A stretch of 64,000 bases of DNA from Saprospira sp. CCB-QB6 (GCF_028464065.1 NZ_CP116808.1:248001-312000); one strand, 5' to 3'. Positions 37,235-45,579 are shown, numbered from the stretch's first letter. Translations and numbers: made by a program. The notes: generated by a model from the letters alone, not told the origin.

Positions 37235-37924
37235 TTAAAACTCAAATTTATAACCAATCCCCTTAATGGTCTTGATATAATACTCGCCAATTTTCTCTCG
37301 AATTTTGCGAATATGCACGTCTATCGTTCGATTTCCCACAATCACATCATTGCCCCAAACATTTTTGAAAATTTCTTCGCGAGCGAAGACTTTTCCAGGT
37401 TTAGAAGCCAACAAGCAGAGCAGTTCAAACTCTTTTTTGGCTAAGGCAATTTCTTCCTCTCCGCGAATTACCAAAACTCTTTCTTTATCAATCAAGAGAT
37501 CGCCTACTCGAATCTGCTCCCCTTCTTCTTGCGGGTTGTTGTTGTAGCGTCGCAAAAGGGCCGCAATTCGGCTAATGAGGACTCTAGGGCGGATGGGTTT
37601 CGTAATGTAGTCATCACCTCCTACCTCAAAGCCCACAATTTGCGAATAATCTTCGCTTCGGGCCGTTAGAAAGGCAATAATCGTGTGTTCAAATTCGGGT
37701 TGGCTACGCAATTCTCGGCAAACCTCTACCCCATCCAGCTCAGGCATCATGATATCGAGCAAAATAAGGTGCGGTTGCACTTCCTTGGCCTTTTCTACGG
37801 CTTCCATACCGTTTCTGGCCGTACTCACCTGATAGCCTTCTTTAATCAGGTTGTAGGTGACAAACTCCAAAATATCGGGCTCATCATCTGCAATTAGAAT
37901 TTTGTAGTCCTTTTGGTCTTTCAT
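37235..37924 (-). CDS. OmpR/PhoB-family response regulator
   Basis: 229 residues. Receiver domain: acidic pair DDEPD (14-18), phosphoacceptor Asp 57 in LLDIMMP, and a conserved Lys in DDYITKPI. A C-terminal winged-helix DNA-binding domain follows (about 130-229: VWGNDVIVGNRTIDVHIRKI). It is phosphorylated by the kinase gene downstream and binds promoters; the targets are unknown. A promoter-like TAACTTTG lies just upstream. Confidence 0.95.
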   Translation of the reverse strand: MKDQKDYKILIADDEPDILEFVTYNLIKEGYQVSTARNGMEAVEKAKEVQPHLILLDIMMPELDGVEVCRELRSQPEFEHTIIAFLTARSEDYSQIVGFEVGGDDYITKPIRPRVLISRIAALLRRYNNNPQEEGEQIRVGDLLIDKERVLVIRGEEEIALAKKEFELLCLLASKPGKVFAREEIFKNVWGNDVIVGNRTIDVHIRKIREKIGEYYIKTIKGIGYKFEF

Positions 37925-37946
37925 AACAGGCAGCTTTGTTTTAGCG

Positions 37947-37954
37947 CAAAGTTA
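37947..37954 (-). promoter_or_regulatory. Candidate -7 element for the two-component operon
   Basis: TAACTTTG on the minus strand, an exact TAnnTTTG match, 22 nt upstream of the regulator's ATG. Confidence 0.55.
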
Positions 37955-38033
37955 AGCTTTTTTAAAGAAAAGCAGGGCGACTATCTGAGCTTGTCTATAG
38001 ACATTTTCTATTAAGAAATCGTAAACAGGCCGT

Positions 38034-39386
38034 TTAACGCTGTCTGAGCCGCCAATGTTTGGGATAATAATTATTCATTCGCCCCCCTGCCAAGCCCTTG
38101 GCCCAGCCCAAAGGCAAGCCCTGATAATGGAGTTGGAACCAACCTTTGGGCATATTTTCTAAGGATAAAACTTCTCCTCTTAGGTAATTTAAGGCCGCTT
38201 CTTTTTCTAGCTCAATGCTTGAAAAAACTGACTTTGCCCAGGCTAAACTTTGGCCACTACTGGCCAAAGGCCGATATTTTGCTCCTTTTTGCTCCAATAA
38301 ATTGACGCCCGCCTGCAAAAGATATAGCGATTGGGCCAATTGTTCGCCCAACTTCTTATGCGCTTTGGGAAAAGCTAAAATTTCCTCCTCTTTAGACCAA
38401 AAATCTAGCCCCCAAACAGGATCCAATTTTTTGGCCCAATCACCCAACTCCTTCACAGCCTTAAAACTAGGCTTTTTAGGCGCTTTTAGCTTTTTGACCC
38501 GCCCCTCTTTTCTCCGAATTACCGATAAAAAGAAGCCTTCTCCCGCCACTCGGCCCGGATAAGCCCGATACCCCAAATTGCTTTCGATAAAGCCCCAATT
38601 TTCATCTAGCTCCAAACGCAAAAGCTCCAAATCCTCCCGCTCGGCCAAAAGCCGCTCGATTTGCTCCTCATTTTCATGTCGATTAAAGGTGCATGTGCTA
38701 TAAACAAGGACCCCTTCTGGCGCCAAACAGCCAATAATTTGGTCCAAAATCTCATTTTGTCGACTCGCACAATGCTGCATATTAGCCAAAGACCACTCGC
38801 CTCGACTAGCGGGCAATTTTCTAAACATCCCCTCACCAGAACAGGGCGCATCTACCAAAATGAAGTCAAAACAATCCTTTAATTCCTTAAAGTCGACTGG
38901 GCGATTACAAGAAATCCAAACATTCGGGCGCCCCCATTTCTGTAGGTTTTCGGCCAAAATATGCGCTCTAGCTTTCACCACTTCATTGGCCAATAATAAG
39001 GCATCGGCAGGCAGTTGAGCCGCCAACAAAGTCGTTTTTCCACCTGGCGCTGCCGATAAATCTAGGGCCGCCAAATTTTCTTTTTGCGGCAAATGCTGCC
39101 GAAGCACCTGCGCCAACAACATCGAGGAAGCCTCTTGCACATAATATGCGCCTGCATGCCAAAGCGGATCTAAGGCAAAACTAGGCCGCTCCAACAAATA
39201 ATAGGCATCGGCCGACCAAGGCAGGGGCTGCAAATGCTCAGCCCAAGGCAAATTGGTCCTTTTATATGGATTTTGCCGCAGAGAAATTGGCTTTTCCTCG
39301 GCTTCTAAACCCGCCTGCAAATTGGCCCAATCCGCCACAGGCAACTGCTCCTGCATCAACTGACAAAAGTCCTCTGGTAACTGCAT
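38034..39386 (-). CDS. RNA (cytosine-5) methyltransferase, RsmB/NOP family (RsmF-like)
   Basis: 450 residues. SAM-binding segment AALDLSAAPGGKTTLLAAQL (about 105-125), motif IV with DAPCSGEGMFRK (about 190-201) and the catalytic cysteine motif VYSTCTFNRHENE (about 245). The C-terminal ~150 residues match the extra RNA-binding region of RsmF/YebU-type enzymes. It probably adds m5C to rRNA. A single gene; the start is the only good ATG before the GC element. Confidence 0.9.
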   Translation of the reverse strand: MQLPEDFCQLMQEQLPVADWANLQAGLEAEEKPISLRQNPYKRTNLPWAEHLQPLPWSADAYYLLERPSFALDPLWHAGAYYVQEASSMLLAQVLRQHLPQKENLAALDLSAAPGGKTTLLAAQLPADALLLANEVVKARAHILAENLQKWGRPNVWISCNRPVDFKELKDCFDFILVDAPCSGEGMFRKLPASRGEWSLANMQHCASRQNEILDQIIGCLAPEGVLVYSTCTFNRHENEEQIERLLAEREDLELLRLELDENWGFIESNLGYRAYPGRVAGEGFFLSVIRRKEGRVKKLKAPKKPSFKAVKELGDWAKKLDPVWGLDFWSKEEEILAFPKAHKKLGEQLAQSLYLLQAGVNLLEQKGAKYRPLASSGQSLAWAKSVFSSIELEKEAALNYLRGEVLSLENMPKGWFQLHYQGLPLGWAKGLAGGRMNNYYPKHWRLRQR

Positions 39387-39444
39387 TTCTTTTTTTTTGC
39401 AAAAAAAGCCCTTTTTTAAGGGGATCCCTAATTTTATTTATTTT

Positions 39445-39590
39445 TTTTGGGGCTTCCCCTCCCTACGGTCGGGTCGGGCTGTGTCGCAGCTCGCTAATCG
39501 CTCGGCCCTGCGCCGCCTTGGGCGGCTGGGTCTGGCCTAACGGCCACTGCTTTCCATCCCTAAGCCTGCGGCGGCTTCGCCGCCTGCACG
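39445..39590 (+). repeat. GC-rich modular element, copy 12 (type A)
   Basis: Variable hairpin GCCGCC-TTGG-GCGGC; final hairpin GGCGGC-TTC-GCCGCC. It lies between the divergent RsmF-like and lipoprotein genes. Confidence 0.87.
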
Positions 39591-39605
39591 ACCAAAATCA
39601 GCATC

Positions 39606-40061
39606 ATGAAAAAAACAATCTTCTTTCTTTTCCTTTCTATGAGTTTTTGGGCCTGCCAAACAGAAACGGCAGAACAATCGGTCCCTAACGAAACCACAAC
39701 AGCAGCCAATCCTCAAGCAGAGGCTCCAAAAGCAATTCTTTCTGGAAAATTGGCTTATCCTGGGCATTTGCCCAAGGACCTCACTATTGTGGCCCGCAAT
39801 ATTGGCACTGGGGCCATGTTCACTAGCCGAGAATTTAATCGCTCGACTTTAGAATATGAGTTGCAATTGCCTGCTGGACAATATGAAATTTTTTCACTCA
39901 CCCAAAGCCGCCCTGGCCAAAAAGCCTATTATTCGGATTATATTCGCTGTGGAGGAGGACCAAATTGCAACTCCCATCGGCCAGTTATTTTGAATTTAGA
40001 AGCAGGAAAAAAGTATCCGCATATTTCCCCTTCAGATTGGGCTGCCTTTGACAAAAAATAG
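39606..40061 (+). CDS. Hypothetical lipoprotein
   Basis: 151 residues, lipobox FWAC (Cys 17), followed by a low-complexity T/E/A/P spacer (about 18-45). A small beta domain follows (ILSGKLAYPGHLPKDLTIVA, YELQLPAGQYEIFSL), reminiscent of carboxypeptidase-regulatory-like folds, with two cysteines in IRCGGGPNCNSH. An envelope lipoprotein; the function is unknown. Confidence 0.75.
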   Translation: MKKTIFFLFLSMSFWACQTETAEQSVPNETTTAANPQAEAPKAILSGKLAYPGHLPKDLTIVARNIGTGAMFTSREFNRSTLEYELQLPAGQYEIFSLTQSRPGQKAYYSDYIRCGGGPNCNSHRPVILNLEAGKKYPHISPSDWAAFDKK

Positions 40062-40096
40062 GTCCATTTTAATTATCGCCAAGCGATCGTTTTTGG

Positions 40097-40246
40097 GCTC
40101 AGCGCCTATCGGCTGAGGGATGGTAGGGGGGCGGCGAAGCCGCAGACCCAGCAAAATGAGCAAAGCGAAATTTTGCGCAGGGCCGAGCAGAACTGCGAGC
40201 CCCGCACAGCCCGACCCGCCCAAAGGGCGGGGCAGCCCCAAAAAAT
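40097..40246 (-). repeat. GC-rich modular element, copy 13 (reverse, type A)
   Basis: The variable hairpin is AAAATG-AGCAAAGCG-AAATTTTGC, an A/T-rich version; it ends GGGGCAGCCCCAAAAA 15 nt before the kdsC start. Confidence 0.85.
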
Positions 40247-40261
40247 AATAAACAACAACTT

Positions 40262-40786
40262 ATGAGTTTTCTAAACTATTTATCTGAAATTAAGACCTTT
40301 ATCTTTGATGTAGATGGCGTTTTTACGAATGGCGAACTATTGGTGCAGGAAGATGGCCGTTTGTTGCGCAGCATGAACGTAAAAGATGGCTTTGCCTTTA
40401 AGCTAGCGCTAGAAAAAGGCTATGATATTTTTATCATTACGGGGGGACGCTCTGAGGGGGTTTGGCGCCGTTTTGAGGGTTTGGGCCTGCCTGCAGGCAA
40501 TTATTTTGCGGGACAGCACGACAAACTTTCTTGCATTCGGGAGCTGATTGAAGCCGAGCGCATCAATTTGGACCATTGTTTATACATGGGCGATGATTTG
40601 CCTGATTATGCGCCTATGCGTTTGGTGGCTTTGGCTTGTTGCCCTGCCGATGCCGTTCCTGAAATTCAGGCCGTTAGCCAATATGTTTCGCCTAAAAAAG
40701 GAGGAATGGGTTGTGTGCGCGATGTCATTGAGCGAGTCTTAAAAGTGCAGGACCAATGGCCGCAAGAAAAAATTACGGAGCTCTAA
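40262..40786 (+). CDS. kdsC: 3-deoxy-D-manno-octulosonate 8-phosphate phosphatase (KdsC-like HAD)
   Basis: 174 residues, normal for KdsC/YrbI. HAD motif I is FDVDGVFTNG (Asp 16, Asp 18), motif II lies in IITGG and motif III/IV in MGDDLPD. It removes phosphate from KDO-8-P in the lipopolysaccharide core pathway, in the cytoplasm as a tetramer. Its end overlaps the UbiA-family gene by 31 bp, so they are translated from one mRNA. YrbI-type HAD phosphatases can have other sugar substrates. Confidence 0.88.
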   Translation: MSFLNYLSEIKTFIFDVDGVFTNGELLVQEDGRLLRSMNVKDGFAFKLALEKGYDIFIITGGRSEGVWRRFEGLGLPAGNYFAGQHDKLSCIRELIEAERINLDHCLYMGDDLPDYAPMRLVALACCPADAVPEIQAVSQYVSPKKGGMGCVRDVIERVLKVQDQWPQEKITEL

Positions 40787-41646
40787 TTTGGGCTTTTTTT
40801 CGCCTCATTCGCTGGCCCAATCTACTTTTGTTGTGGATTGGGCAAGCTTTGTTTTACTGCCTACTTTTGCGGCCTTTAGGCGAGGAAAATTGGCCCATAT
40901 ATCTGCTTTATGCTTTAGCAACGCTGAGTTTGGCGGCAGCGGGTTACATCATCAACGATTATTATGATTTGGAGATAGATCGTTTGAATGATCGAAAACG
41001 GCCATTGGGACGAGAAATTTCTACTTTTTGGGGCTTTGTTCATTATACTTGGCTACAACTATTGCCTTTTAGTTTGGCCGCTATTTATTCTCCATATTTT
41101 CTATTGCCTATTTTGTTGGGCATTAGTTTTTTGCTTTGGGCCTATGCGGCAAAGATCAAGGCTTGGCCTTTTTGGGGCAATTTATTGGTGGCCAGTTTAG
41201 TGGTGGCTAGTTTGGGTTTATATTACCAAGAAGCCCTCCCTTACTTAGCTAAAAACCTTTGGGCCAAGCATTTTTTTGAGGCTTATTTGGTTTTTGCCTT
41301 GGGCAGTAATTTGGTCCGAGAAATTGTAAAAGATCGAGAAGATTTGCAGGGAGATCGAGCGCAAGGCAGCTTTAGTCTAGCTCATTATCTGCCCGCTTGG
41401 GCCCTTAAAAGTTTGCTCTTTTTTATTCTTTTGGGCAGTTTGAGTACAGGAGTTGGCTTAGTTTGGCCGTATTTCGGGCTATTTTCAGGCTATTTTTGGG
41501 GACATTTTTTGTTGCTGGCGGCTCTTTTGTTTTTGCTCATTTTTGTCTTAATCAAAGCTAAAAGTAAAAAAGATTGGAGTCAACTCAGTCTATTGCTCAA
41601 AATTTACATGGCCTTAGGCCTAGCTGCCTTAGTTTGGTTACCATAA
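40756..41646 (+). CDS. UbiA-family prenyltransferase
   Basis: 296 residues with about eight membrane helices. First Asp-rich motif NDYYDLEID (67-75) and second motif VKDREDLQGDR (about 193-203), the Mg-diphosphate binding sites of the family. It transfers a polyprenyl chain to an aromatic or other acceptor; menaquinone, heme O or geranylgeranylglyceryl products are all possible. It starts inside kdsC and ends at a bidirectional terminator. Confidence 0.9.
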   Translation: MAARKNYGALIWAFFRLIRWPNLLLLWIGQALFYCLLLRPLGEENWPIYLLYALATLSLAAAGYIINDYYDLEIDRLNDRKRPLGREISTFWGFVHYTWLQLLPFSLAAIYSPYFLLPILLGISFLLWAYAAKIKAWPFWGNLLVASLVVASLGLYYQEALPYLAKNLWAKHFFEAYLVFALGSNLVREIVKDREDLQGDRAQGSFSLAHYLPAWALKSLLFFILLGSLSTGVGLVWPYFGLFSGYFWGHFLLLAALLFLLIFVLIKAKSKKDWSQLSLLLKIYMALGLAALVWLP

Positions 41647-41679
41647 AAAAAGAGCCCGTGAAAATTCACGGGCTCTTTT
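41644..41679. terminator. Bidirectional intrinsic terminator
   Basis: AAAAGAGCCCGTGAA / TTCACGGGCTCTTTT with a short loop, between the convergent UbiA-family and NUMOD4 genes. Confidence 0.9.
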
Positions 41680-41699
41680 GCATTCAAGGAGACTAAAAC

Positions 41700-42371
41700 C
41701 TAATCCTCATCTGCCAAACGACGCTGTTTTTCATCATCTAGCTGACGTACGCGCTCTTTCAAGTCTTCTAGGCTGATGTCTTTTACTGCTTCTAGATCTT
41801 CCTCTGAAGGATGAACATGAGACCAGTTTAGACCACGCTCAATGCGGTAAATTTGCATTGGAGTAATTGCAAACGCCTCCGCCAATTCTCTCTTTTTCAA
41901 TCGGCTACGTTTAGAAGCACTTTTGAGTAAGCGCACCTTAGCGGGACTCATGCGATAGTGACGCTCCTTTCGGCTGCGTGTATCCTTATAATTAGGGCTA
42001 TTTTGCATGTACTCTCTCCACTCATCATGGTTAAGCCACTTGATGTTCGTCCATTTGTTGTTAGAACGATCGTAGTCTACATGCACAGCATGATTAAACT
42101 CATCTGAAGGCTTTTCACAGAAGTGAGTAGCAATGAAAATATGTAGAGCCAACTCACCATAAGTTTTATCCGCCAAGCGAATATGCAAACGACGGAAACC
42201 ACGGTGGTCCACAGAACCTTTCAACAAACGCTCTCCAGTAGTGCGTTTGTGATAGCTCTTAATGCGGCCCATATTAGAAATGTAATATTCAAAATGTAAG
42301 GTTGGGCGACCAAAATCAACTTTTTGCCAAACTTCACCAGGAAGTGTGGTCACTTTTTGACTTGCATCCAT
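41700..42371 (-). CDS. NUMOD4-HNH-like protein fused to helix-turn-helix
   Basis: 223 residues. NUMOD4-like motifs GEVWQKVDF (12-20) and YYISNMGRIKSY (29-40) precede an HNH-like segment (93-114: NHAVHVDYDR, SNNKWTNIKWL). It keeps the His, Asn and Asn positions but lacks the usual glycine-rich HIDGN form. A helix-turn-helix follows (159-181: KKRELAEAFAITPMQIYRIE), then an acidic tail. Homing endonucleases use NUMOD4 for DNA contacts. Here the protein is chromosomal, stands alone and carries an HTH, so a domesticated DNA-binding regulator is likely. Nuclease activity is uncertain. Confidence 0.8.
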   Translation of the reverse strand: MDASQKVTTLPGEVWQKVDFGRPTLHFEYYISNMGRIKSYHKRTTGERLLKGSVDHRGFRRLHIRLADKTYGELALHIFIATHFCEKPSDEFNHAVHVDYDRSNNKWTNIKWLNHDEWREYMQNSPNYKDTRSRKERHYRMSPAKVRLLKSASKRSRLKKRELAEAFAITPMQIYRIERGLNWSHVHPSEEDLEAVKDISLEDLKERVRQLDDEKQRRLADED

Positions 42372-42464
42372 TAGATAAGGAGATTTTAAGTAAAAAAATA
42401 AGCTATATGAGTTAGGTACTCATTGATAAATACAAAACGTCATTATTTTGTAATTACCTTGCTT

Positions 42465-42472
42465 TAAAGATA
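42465..42472 (-). promoter_or_regulatory. Candidate -7 element (TATCTTTA)
   Basis: TATCTTTA on the minus strand, about 94 nt before the NUMOD4 gene start; this would leave a long AT-rich leader. Confidence 0.3.
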
Positions 42473-42563
42473 AGGCTTCTTTAGGGGCCAAACAAGCATT
42501 TACTATTTTTTTTTAGTTTTTCACTTGCTTTATATCTCTGATAACAGCCAATTCCCCACTTTT

Positions 42564-43421
42564 CTAATAAGTTTTGGTCATTCTGCTAGGCACAACTAAA
42601 ATATAGTCTGCCTTTTTGTAGTGTTCTCGATCCAATTTAGAGATATCTTCTTGCTCTACGGTAGTGATTACGGCCACTTTAATTTTAGGTTTTTTGTCTT
42701 TGATATAATAGACGATACCCTCATGAAAATCAGAGTGAAAGCTTCCATTAAAGTGCAAAAATAGTTCTCCCTCATTCCAGTTAGACAAAGTAAAATGAGC
42801 CATAGTCGCATCCTTTAGCATTTGAGCATGCGGAAAGCTCTCATCGCCCCCAGCCATTTCCAACATTTTCTGATAACAGCCTAGCTCCATATTCGTCTGA
42901 ATTGGTAATGGAGCCAAAAATACCTTAGAATAATCTGGTAAATGATCTAATTGGTCCAAGCCCTGTTTGCTTACCATCGAAGCATATCGGCGAGGGACAT
43001 TAGTGCAAGCAAAGCGCAACCCATTTTCTCGGGCAAATTCTACTAAAGGCTTATAATCCGTCTGATAGTTTGGCCAAAGGCGCATTTCTTTCTCAAAATT
43101 AGAGGTACCAATATAACCAAAAAAGTACTCATTCAAAATTACCTGATTATCAGCCTCAAACATTTCAGCCCCCATCACCAATTCTTCTCCTCGCTGTGCG
43201 TAAAGATCTCGACTAAGCTCTAGTTGCAACCAATGACTGATTGTGTTGTTATGCAACTCGCCAAAAAAAACCATATCCAAATCGCTCAATTTATTGAGCA
43301 TCTTCTTGTATTTCAGCTTTTTCCCTTTACTATCATAAATTTGATAGGCCTCTTTCTCTTGGGCCATCGTTTGCCCAACACTAAGGGCCAAGAGGAGCAA
43401 TACACTCCAAAATGTTTTCAT
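42564..43421 (-). CDS. ChaN/Tiki-like (DUF399) secreted protein
   Basis: 285 residues from the ATG at 43421; a longer frame continues upstream through a GC element and is not real. The signal peptide ends TMAQ (about 20). Conserved family motifs are VFFGELHNNTISHWLQLEL and GAEMFEADNQ, with His pairs in FNGSFHSDFHEG. In the family, ChaN binds heme or iron, and the related Tiki fold is a metalloprotease. It probably acts in the periplasm. No TonB receptor is adjacent. Confidence 0.85.
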   Translation of the reverse strand: MKTFWSVLLLLALSVGQTMAQEKEAYQIYDSKGKKLKYKKMLNKLSDLDMVFFGELHNNTISHWLQLELSRDLYAQRGEELVMGAEMFEADNQVILNEYFFGYIGTSNFEKEMRLWPNYQTDYKPLVEFARENGLRFACTNVPRRYASMVSKQGLDQLDHLPDYSKVFLAPLPIQTNMELGCYQKMLEMAGGDESFPHAQMLKDATMAHFTLSNWNEGELFLHFNGSFHSDFHEGIVYYIKDKKPKIKVAVITTVEQEDISKLDREHYKKADYILVVPSRMTKTY

Positions 43422-43452
43422 AATTGGTTCTTTTAGTATAAATAAATCTGTT

Positions 43453-43594
43453 GTTTTTGGGGCCCGCGGCCGGCTCAGCCTCTGGCTTCGGTCGGCCGCC
43501 GCTATGCTTCGCGGCTCGCTGCTCGCTCGGCCCTGCGCGGGCTTCGCCCGCTGGGTCTGGCCTACGGCCACCGCTGCGCAGCGCTGGGCCAAAA
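43453..43594 (+). repeat. GC-rich modular element, copy 14 (type C)
   Basis: GGGGCCCGCGGCCGGCTCAG start; core GCTCGCTGCTCGCTCGGCCC; variable hairpin GCGGGC-TTC-GCCCGC; ends GCGCAGCGCTGGGCC. Its inverted near-copy (copy 15) lies just beyond the PorP/SprF gene. Confidence 0.88.
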
Positions 43595-43608
43595 TAGCTC
43601 TTGGCGGC

Positions 43609-44601
43609 CTACAATATAGGACAATTCTTTTTGCTGGGAAACTTAGGCAGGGGCCGCCAAATATAGACAAATAAGAGCTCAAAGCCCCCTTGGCCCAAAC
43701 TAGCTGGCTGAAAATCTGAATAATTTACGTCATAACTCACCCCCAACTCCCAATTATTTTGATATTGAATGCCCAAACGCGGCTGCCAGCTATCTTTCCA
43801 ACGCCAAGATAAGCCCCCATAAAGGCTAAGCGCTCGGCCTGGCCGCTGATCTATACTATAAAAGAAAAGCTGGCTCATCCCCCACTCCCAATAAGGTCCT
43901 TGCCGCTGTAGTTGCCCCGCCGTTTGCCCTTTCCATTTTGGTCCCAAAGCATAATGTCCTTGTCCATAATATGTGGCCCGAATTGGCAAAAATCGATCAT
44001 CTTCGCCCAAAAAGCTTTGCTTGGGCCGATTCAAATGATACAGCCCTACACCTAACTTAATTTGCCAGTCTTTTTGTTGGTACATCAAGGCCAAGCCCGC
44101 CCCCAAATCGCCAAAGAGAAAGCTTTGCGCTCCCCCCAAAGCAGGCTCCTGAATGGCCCAGCTTGGATCAAACTGATCTCCCTGAAACTGCTCATCAAAA
44201 CTAGCGCCCTTATAGTTGACAAATCGCTGTCCTGCGCCCAAGTACCCCCCAATACTAAGCGACCAATTGGCAGCTAAAGTCTGTGTTCGAGCCACACTCA
44301 AGCGCAAAACCGATTGCCCTAACCCCAAATCTCCAGCCCGATCGGCCTGTAAATACAGTCCCCAATGAAAACCCGCAAAAGCCTCCTTTTGCTCCATCCC
44401 TAGCGCCAAGGTCTGATAGGCCACAGGCACAGCCGACCATTGCTCTCTCAACTGCATACTAAAACGGTAGCGGCCATCAAAAGCGCCTGTTTCTGCGGGA
44501 GAGTTGGCCCAAAAATTTCGATCAAATTGACTAAAATGTAGGTCTTGCCCATAACTCCAAATTGGCCAAGCAAAGAAGATAAAAAGGTAGAACTGTTTCA
44601 T
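43609..44601 (-). CDS. PorP/SprF-family outer-membrane protein
   Basis: 330 residues from the ATG at 44601; the open frame continues upstream through a GC element. The signal peptide ends IWSYGQ (about 18). The family opening DLHFSQFDRNFWANSPAETG is followed by beta-strand repeats (WSLSIGGYLGAGQRFVNYKG) and a barrel end (GFELLFVYIWRPLPKF). Family members work with T9SS to export or anchor adhesins such as SprB, which suits the giant sorting-domain protein at 5.1 kb. It is bracketed by inverted GC elements. Confidence 0.88.
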   Translation of the reverse strand: MKQFYLFIFFAWPIWSYGQDLHFSQFDRNFWANSPAETGAFDGRYRFSMQLREQWSAVPVAYQTLALGMEQKEAFAGFHWGLYLQADRAGDLGLGQSVLRLSVARTQTLAANWSLSIGGYLGAGQRFVNYKGASFDEQFQGDQFDPSWAIQEPALGGAQSFLFGDLGAGLALMYQQKDWQIKLGVGLYHLNRPKQSFLGEDDRFLPIRATYYGQGHYALGPKWKGQTAGQLQRQGPYWEWGMSQLFFYSIDQRPGRALSLYGGLSWRWKDSWQPRLGIQYQNNWELGVSYDVNYSDFQPASLGQGGFELLFVYIWRPLPKFPSKKNCPIL

Positions 44602-44640
44602 GCAAAGCCATTTTAAAGAAAGAGATAAGAGGTTGGGCCA

Positions 44641-44780
44641 TTTGGCCCAGCGCTGCGCAGGGGTGGCCGTAGGCCAGACCCAGCGGGCGAAGCCCGCGCA
44701 GGGCCGAGCGAGCAGCGAGCCCCGCAGCATAGCGGCGGCCGACCGAAGCCGGAGGCTGAGCCGGCCGCGGGCCCCAAAAC
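44641..44780 (-). repeat. GC-rich modular element, copy 15 (reverse, type C)
   Basis: Inverted copy of copy 14 with about four differences in 136 bases. The two flank the PorP/SprF gene, about 1.05 kb between their inner ends. Confidence 0.88.
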
Positions 44781-44855
44781 ATCAACTAAATATAATAAAC
44801 TCCTTTAAAAATGGCTGTTTATGAACAAGAAAGCTAAAAACAGCTCGATTTAGAA

Positions 44856-44886
44856 CAAAAAAAAGCCCTTGGCCAAAACCAAGAGC
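44856..44886 (-). terminator. Intrinsic terminator for small gene
   Basis: On the minus strand GCTCTTGG-TTTTGG-CCAAGGGC is followed by a T8 run, 32 nt after the stop of the 63-residue frame. Confidence 0.75.
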
Positions 44887-44917
44887 AAGTATACTTAAAT
44901 TAAACACAGAATCATTT

Positions 44918-45109
44918 TTAACGTTGTCGGCCGTTGATGGCTTGAGGGGCCCGATGGGCATTCATTTGCCCAAAATGCTGCTCGCGCTGCTTGCCCTGAT
45001 CCATGACCAAAGTAAGGCTTACCGCATGAGGCTGTAGTGCAGGTGCCGCCTGAGCCATGCTCTGCGTTTTCGTGATGATTCCTGCCTGAAGGATGCGCTG
45101 CTTATTCAT
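44918..45109 (-). CDS. Small hypothetical protein (63 aa)
   Basis: 63 residues, basic and Q-rich (QGKQREQHFGQMNAHR), no signal peptide or membrane segment. Support comes from its ATG, an AT-rich upstream region and a properly placed terminator. There are no homologues I can name. A small regulator or nucleic-acid-binding peptide is possible. An RNA product from the same unit cannot be excluded. Confidence 0.45.
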   Translation of the reverse strand: MNKQRILQAGIITKTQSMAQAAPALQPHAVSLTLVMDQGKQREQHFGQMNAHRAPQAINGRQR

Positions 45110-45299
45110 AATTTTCAGCTTTTTGGGTGAAATAATATTTTGTCTAAATCTTCCTTTGTATAAAATACTATGGAAGTATAGGGGCTTTTAAGAACTTTTG
45201 CTACTCGACTCAAGTCAAAAGCTAGGCCAGTTCATCTTTTTTTTTTACAATTCAGCCTAAATCCTTTGCCTTTAAGTAGTTAGATAAGCGTTAAGAAAA

Positions 45300-45367
45300 A
45301 CTCAAAAAAATAAGCGCCAAATTGACATAGTTCCGAGGAGACTTACTGTCAATTTGGCGCTTGCGTA
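45300..45367 (-). terminator. Strong intrinsic terminator, minus strand
   Basis: CAAGCGCCAAATTGACA and TGTCAATTTGGCGCTTA are perfect inverted arms around a ~22-nt loop, followed by a T7 run on the minus strand. It implies a minus-strand transcript from the 45.4-45.6 kb region. Confidence 0.8.
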
Positions 45368-45441
45368 GACAAAATGCTGAAAATATATATTGGAGGATAT
45401 GATATCTTGGCAGTTGCCTAAGCAAGCGCCAAGGCTTACTT

Positions 45442-45579
45442 TTAAGGATATGTGCAATGCTTACAACTTTGGGCGAGATCAACCATCGTATCAAACATAG
45501 CGGGGGCTAGGACATGGCGTCGGCCTTGTCCTCTTAGCTCGCTAGAGCGATAGTTGATATGATCTGAATATGAAAGCAT
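45442..45579 (-). CDS. Candidate small protein (45 aa) or host of a small RNA
   Basis: An ATG at 45577-45579 opens a 45-residue frame: MLSYSDHINYRSSELRGQGR, then RHVLAPAMFDTMVDLAQ and an end SCKHCTYP with a CxxC pair. After the stop there is a further hairpin (CTTGGC...GCCAAG) and the strong terminator at 45300-45367. Balanced amino-acid content and the terminator argue for a real transcription unit. The downstream hairpins also allow a structured RNA. The 45110-45834 stretch holds no other gene. Confidence 0.4.
   Translation of the reverse strand: MLSYSDHINYRSSELRGQGRRHVLAPAMFDTMVDLAQSCKHCTYP

Noticed and set aside
45386-45487. 33-residue plus-strand frame after a GGAGG
   Set aside because: The spacing of two bases is too short, it ends at once, and it lies opposite the better-supported minus-strand unit.
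45291-45494. 67-residue minus-strand frame
   Set aside because: It runs through the terminator stem and has a poor start; the 45-residue frame just upstream fits the terminator better.
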